Shown: piece by piece, positions 60,500-64,000 of the stretch | Layout of the letters: every line of letters begins with the position of its first letter | Numbering within the stretch: position 1 is the first letter of the stretch | NCBI RefSeq assembly: GCF_014652335.1 | Contig: NZ_BMYP01000001.1 | Location: 72,268 to 136,267, forward strand | Length of the DNA stretch: 64,000 nucleotides | Source of the DNA: Vogesella fluminis | Lineage (GTDB): Bacteria > Pseudomonadota > Gammaproteobacteria > Burkholderiales > Chromobacteriaceae | Direction: 5' to 3' | Position numbers and translations under genes: made by a program | The notes under the pieces: model-generated | What the model was told of the DNA's origin: nothing | What the model saw: only the letters and a program-made list of their open reading frames with translations | Databases searched by the model: none

Positions 60500-61305
60500 T
60501 CGCCATCCTTGCTCAACAGGTCACCCAGCTCCACCGAGCGGGCGCGGCAGTCCAGCGCCCCGGCGATGATCGCCGCCTTGACGCCCTCGGCCTCGAAACG
60601 GGCGATGGCGCGCTCGGTGGTGCCGCCCTTGGACATCACGTTGTCGCGCAAGGTTGCCACCGGCAGCGGGCTTTGCCTGGCCAGCTCCACCGCGCCCTCG
60701 AAGGTGCCCAGCACCAGCGCCCGCGCTTCCTGCTCGCTGAAGCCGACCTGGCAGGCGCCCTCGATCATGCTCTCGATAAAGTAGAACACGTAGGCCGGGC
60801 CGCTGCCGGAGACGCTGGTGATGTCGTCGATGCCGCCCTCGGTCTCCAGCCAGCTGGTGATGCCGACCGCCTGCATGATGCTCTCCGCGGTGCGGCGATC
60901 CGCCTCGCCGATGTCGGCGGCGGCGTACAGCCCGGACACGCCCTTGCCGACCATGGCCGGGGTGTTGGGCATCACCCGCACGATGCGCGAGCTGCCCAGC
61001 CAGCGGTTCAGCGCCTCCAGCCGCACTCCGGCGGCGATCGACACCACCAGCGCGCCGTGCAGGCGCGGCGCCAGTTGCTGGCACACCGCCTGCAGCGCCT
61101 GCGGCTTCACCGCCAGCAGCACCACCTCGTCGGCGGCAAAGCGGTCCGGCAGCGCCGCCAGCACGGTGACGCCGAACTCGGCCTGCAGGCTGGCGCGCTT
61201 GTCTTCTTGCAGCTCCACCACGCAGATCTGCTGGCCGGGCTGTTTGCAGAGGCCGGAAATGATGGCGGAGGCCATATTGCCGCCACCGATGAACGTGATA
61301 CGCAT
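60496..61305 (-). CDS. proC: Pyrroline-5-carboxylate reductase
   Basis: A 269-residue NADPH enzyme, the last step of proline synthesis. The Rossmann motif is at the N-terminus (ITFIGGGNMASAIISGL), followed by RVMPNTPAMVGKGVSGL and the catalytic-site block SGSGPAYVFYFIESMIEGACQVGFSEQEA. The C-terminal MSKGGTTERAIARFEAEGVKAAI is typical. ATG 61305 is the family start. It lies 53 bases after yggS and overlaps yggT. Confidence 0.95.
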   Translation of the reverse strand: MRITFIGGGNMASAIISGLCKQPGQQICVVELQEDKRASLQAEFGVTVLAALPDRFAADEVVLLAVKPQALQAVCQQLAPRLHGALVVSIAAGVRLEALNRWLGSSRIVRVMPNTPAMVGKGVSGLYAAADIGEADRRTAESIMQAVGITSWLETEGGIDDITSVSGSGPAYVFYFIESMIEGACQVGFSEQEARALVLGTFEGAVELARQSPLPVATLRDNVMSKGGTTERAIARFEAEGVKAAIIAGALDCRARSVELGDLLSKDGE

Positions 61306-61358
61306 GGTTTTCCCCTGGTTCTTGTGGCTTCGCCCGCTGGCGAAGCCTGGTTGGACGG

Positions 61359-62048
61359 TTAGCCGTAGTGGCGCGAGCCGAAGATCGCGGTGCCGACGCG
61401 CACCATGGTGCTGCCGGCGGCGATCGCCGCCGCCATGTCGCCGGACATGCCCATCGACAGCGTGTCGATGGCGATGCCGGCCGCCGCCAGCCGCTGCTGC
61501 AGCGTTGCCAGCACGCCGAAGCGTGCGGCCAACGTTGCCGCATCCTGCGTCGGCTCCGGGATGCACATCAGCCCGCGCAGGCGCAGGCCGGGCAGGGCGG
61601 CGATGGCCTGCGCCAGCGGCAGCACCTGGTCCGGTGCGCAGCCGCTCTTGCTGTCCTCGCCGGAGACGTTGACCTGGATGCAGACATTCAGCGGCGGCAA
61701 GGCTGCCGGGCGCTGCGCCGACAGCCGCTGGGCGATCTTCAGCCGCTCCACCGAGTGCACCCAGTGCGCCAGCTCCGCCACCGGCCGCGTCTTGTTCGAC
61801 TGCAGCGGGCCGATGAAATGCCACTCCGGCGCCAGATCCTGCAACTCGACGGCCTTGGCCTGCAGCTCCTGCACGTAGTTCTCGCCGAAGCGGCGCTGGC
61901 CGGCGGCACAGGCTTCGCGCACCGCCGCCGCCGGGAAGGTCTTGCTCACCGCCAGCAGGATCACGCCGTCGGCGTCGCGGCCGGCAGCCTGCGCCGCACT
62001 GCCGATCGCCGCGCGCACCCGCTGCAGGGCGCTGCTGATATCTGTCAT
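61359..62048 (-). CDS. yggS: PLP-homeostasis protein YggS/PROSC
   Basis: A 229-residue alanine-racemase-like barrel protein that binds PLP and buffers its level. The PLP lysine is in LLAVSKTFPAAAVREA; other blocks are GENYVQELQAKA, WHFIGPLQSNKTR, VCIQVNVSGEDSKSG, LRLRGLMCIPEP and LSMGMSGDMAAAIAAGSTMVRVGTAIFG. Two adjacent ATGs at 62051 and 62048 are possible starts; the second is used. It is the first gene of the yggS-proC-yggT set and stands divergent from pilT. A diverged motif lies at 61524. Confidence 0.93.
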   Translation of the reverse strand: MTDISSALQRVRAAIGSAAQAAGRDADGVILLAVSKTFPAAAVREACAAGQRRFGENYVQELQAKAVELQDLAPEWHFIGPLQSNKTRPVAELAHWVHSVERLKIAQRLSAQRPAALPPLNVCIQVNVSGEDSKSGCAPDQVLPLAQAIAALPGLRLRGLMCIPEPTQDAATLAARFGVLATLQQRLAAAGIAIDTLSMGMSGDMAAAIAAGSTMVRVGTAIFGSRHYG

Positions 62049-62166
62049 CATCTGCTCGCTTTCTCGCCCGCCGGGGGCGGCCGCCTCAGTGGGCAGCGAC
62101 ATCCGGCGGCGTTACAATCGTCCGCATCGCTTGATGAACCCGGCTGTTGCGGACGCGGAGAATTAT

Positions 62167-63204
62167 ATGGAAATTTCCGAACTTCTGGCCTTCACGGTCA
62201 AAAACAAGGCATCGGACCTGCATCTGTCGTCCGGTCTGCCACCGATCATACGGGTACATGGCGACATCCGCCGCATCAACCTGCCGCCGATGGCGCACCA
62301 TGATGTGCACGACATGGTGTACGACATCATGAACGACCACCAGCGCAAGGTGTTCGAAGAGCATTTCGAGTGCGACTTCTCCTTCGAGCTGCCCGCCATT
62401 GCCCGCTTCCGCGTCAACGTGTTTTTGCAGAATCGCGGCATTGCCGCGGTGTTCCGCGTGATTCCGTCCAAGGTGCTGTCACTGGAAGAGCTGGGTGCGC
62501 CGAAGATCTTCCGCGACATCGCCGACTTGCCGCGCGGCATCGTACTGGCCACCGGGCCGACCGGCTCCGGCAAGTCCACCACGCTGGCGGCGATGATCGA
62601 TTACATCAACGAAAACCAGTATTCGCACATCCTGACGGTGGAAGACCCGATCGAATTCGTGCATGAAAGCAAGAAGGGGCTGATCAACCAGCGCGAACTG
62701 GGTTCGCAGACGCAGAGCTTTGCCAATGCGCTGAAGAGTGCGCTGCGCGAGGACCCGGATGTGATCCTGGTCGGCGAGATGCGTGACCTGGAAACCATCC
62801 GCCTGGCGCTGACCGCTGCCGAAACCGGCCATCTGGTGTTCGGCACCCTGCACACCAGCAGTGCCGCCAAGACGATAGACCGGATTGTCGACGTGTTCCC
62901 GGCCGGCGAAAAGGAAATGGTACGCGCCATGCTGTCGGAAAGCCTGCGCGCGGTGATTTCGCAAACGCTGCTGAAGACCCGGGACGAGAGCGGCCGCATC
63001 GCCGCCCATGAAATCATGATCGGCACCCCGGCGATCCGCAACCTGATCCGCGAAAACAAGATCGCGCAGATCAACTCGATGATCCAGACCGGCCAGCAGC
63101 ACGGCATGCAGACCATGGACATGTGCCTGCAGGAGCTGGTGCGGCGCAATGTGGTATCGGTTCAGGAAGCCCGGCAAAAAGCGTCCAGCAAGGACGCGTT
63201 CTAA
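62167..63204 (+). CDS. pilT: Type IV pilus retraction ATPase PilT
   Basis: A 345-residue hexameric ATPase that disassembles pilus fibres and powers twitching and DNA uptake. Walker A GPTGSGKST begins at residue 130; the Asp box reads VEDPIEFVHESKKGLINQRELG, Walker B DPDVILVGEMRDLETIRLALTAAETGHLVFGTLHT, and the AIRNLIRE segment that PilT needs for retraction is present. GGAG precedes ATG 62167. It is 16 bases ahead of pilU. Contains no GGTTGGCCGC motif. Confidence 0.96.
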   Translation: MEISELLAFTVKNKASDLHLSSGLPPIIRVHGDIRRINLPPMAHHDVHDMVYDIMNDHQRKVFEEHFECDFSFELPAIARFRVNVFLQNRGIAAVFRVIPSKVLSLEELGAPKIFRDIADLPRGIVLATGPTGSGKSTTLAAMIDYINENQYSHILTVEDPIEFVHESKKGLINQRELGSQTQSFANALKSALREDPDVILVGEMRDLETIRLALTAAETGHLVFGTLHTSSAAKTIDRIVDVFPAGEKEMVRAMLSESLRAVISQTLLKTRDESGRIAAHEIMIGTPAIRNLIRENKIAQINSMIQTGQQHGMQTMDMCLQELVRRNVVSVQEARQKASSKDAF

Positions 63205-63219
63205 GCGAGGAAGCCGCAC

Positions 63220-64000
63220 ATGGAAAAGGACCAGGCATCAAGATTCATCCACGATCTGCTCAAGCACGCCGCCAGCAAGAACGCTTCCGATATCTTCATC
63301 ACCGCCGATTTTCCGCCGGCGATGAAGATCGACGGCCGGATCGTGCCGGTGGCGCCGCAAGCGCTGACGGCACAGCATTGCAAGGAACTGGTGCGCTCGG
63401 TGATGAACGATCGCCAGACCGAGGAGTTCGAATCCAGCTCCGAGGCCAACTTCGCCATCAGTCCGCCCGGCATCGGCCGTTTCCGCGTCAGCGCCTACAT
63501 GCAGCAAGGCAAGGCCGGCATGGTGCTGCGCAAGATCAACACCGAAATCCCGACACTGGACCAGCTGGACATGCCGGAGGTGATGAAGGACATCGCCATG
63601 ATCAAGCGCGGGCTGGTGATCTTCGTCGGCGGCACCGGCTCCGGCAAGTCGACCACGCTGGCCGGGCTGGTGGACTGGCGCAACAGTACTTCCGCCGATC
63701 ACATCATCACCCTGGAAGACCCGATCGAATATGTGCACCAGCACAAGAAGAGCATCGTCACCCAGCGCGAGATCGGGGTGGATACCGAGAGCTGGGAGGT
63801 GGCACTGAAAAACACGCTGCGCCAGGCGCCGGACGTGATCCTGATGGGCGAGATCCGCGACCGTGAGTCGATGATGTACGGCCTGCAGTTCGCCGAGACC
63901 GGCCACCTGTGCCTGGCCACGCTGCATGCCAACAACGCCAACCAGGCACTGGACCGCATTCTCAATTTCTTCCCGGAAGAGCGCCACCAGCAGGTGCTGA
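63220..64000 (+). CDS. pilU: PilT-like retraction ATPase PilU (cut by window edge)
   Basis: The 260 visible residues start at ATG 63220 (MEKDQASRFIHDLLKHAASKNASDIFITADFPPAMKIDGRIV) with CGAGGAAG upstream. The second-lobe motor is partly present: Walker A GGTGSGKST from residue 137, the Asp box LEDPIEYVHQHKKSIVTQREIG, and APDVILMGEIRDRESMMYGLQFAETGHLCLATLHAN. These segments match PilU rather than PilT. PilU assists PilT in retraction under load. The C-terminus lies outside the window. Confidence 0.93.
   Translation, partial: MEKDQASRFIHDLLKHAASKNASDIFITADFPPAMKIDGRIVPVAPQALTAQHCKELVRSVMNDRQTEEFESSSEANFAISPPGIGRFRVSAYMQQGKAGMVLRKINTEIPTLDQLDMPEVMKDIAMIKRGLVIFVGGTGSGKSTTLAGLVDWRNSTSADHIITLEDPIEYVHQHKKSIVTQREIGVDTESWEVALKNTLRQAPDVILMGEIRDRESMMYGLQFAETGHLCLATLHANNANQALDRILNFFPEERHQQVL

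Overview
The window is 64 kb of GC-rich, gene-dense chromosome from a Gram-negative bacterium. Gene content (hemA-prfA, HemJ, PilS/PilR, PilT/PilU, a DksA with one cysteine, Sel1 and BPSS1780-type proteins, parC) points to a betaproteobacterium, most likely order Neisseriales near the Chromobacteriaceae (Vogesella/Chromobacterium-like). That placement is inferred from protein character, not from a marker-gene search. No tRNA, rRNA, CRISPR array or prophage was seen.

Layout. 1-2221 is a foreign-looking, lower-GC island: the 3' part of an EcoRII-type restriction endonuclease, followed by a complete IS4-family (Tn5-like) insertion sequence whose 9-bp target duplication spans the endonuclease stop codon. 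2.4-10.7 kb holds an FAD oxidoreductase, an OmpA-like lipoprotein, a small zinc-ribbon protein, a Sel1-repeat protein, an ABC exporter and pckG. 10.8-18.2 kb, minus strand, is a central-carbon cluster: tkt, gap, pgk, a LysE-type exporter and fba. 18.4-27.5 kb carries small membrane/acyltransferase genes, parC, the pilus regulators pilS-pilR and a chemoreceptor. 27.8-38.4 kb has a tautomerase, a Na/Pi transporter, pdxH, hemA-prfA, a ClbS-like protein, a CYTH/lipoprotein/hemJ cluster, an M48 protease, rubredoxin and thiD-thiE. 38.6-50.3 kb has a SulP transporter, metH, two periplasmic binding proteins, a quinone reductase and an OmpR/EnvZ-type pair with a putative direct-repeat operator. 50.6-64 kb has a thioredoxin, hemL, a very large SNF2 helicase, aroG, dksA, cytochrome c, the yggS-proC-yggT operon and the pilus retraction ATPases pilT and pilU (pilU runs off the right edge).

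The most striking signal is not a gene. A short motif, GGTTGGCCGCAA (or its complement), occurs dozens of times on both strands, between genes, as inverted pairs at gene ends, and inside reading frames where it often reads Arg-Pro-Thr-Leu. It is absent from the foreign 1-2221 segment. Its density and layout resemble the DNA uptake sequences of Neisseriaceae and Pasteurellaceae, but the sequence differs from any uptake sequence I know. The two 622-base gene-free gaps (32774-33395 and 50904-51525) hold copies of a roughly 200-bp repeat element carrying the same motif, and the first also holds a nine-copy GCGGCAA tandem array.
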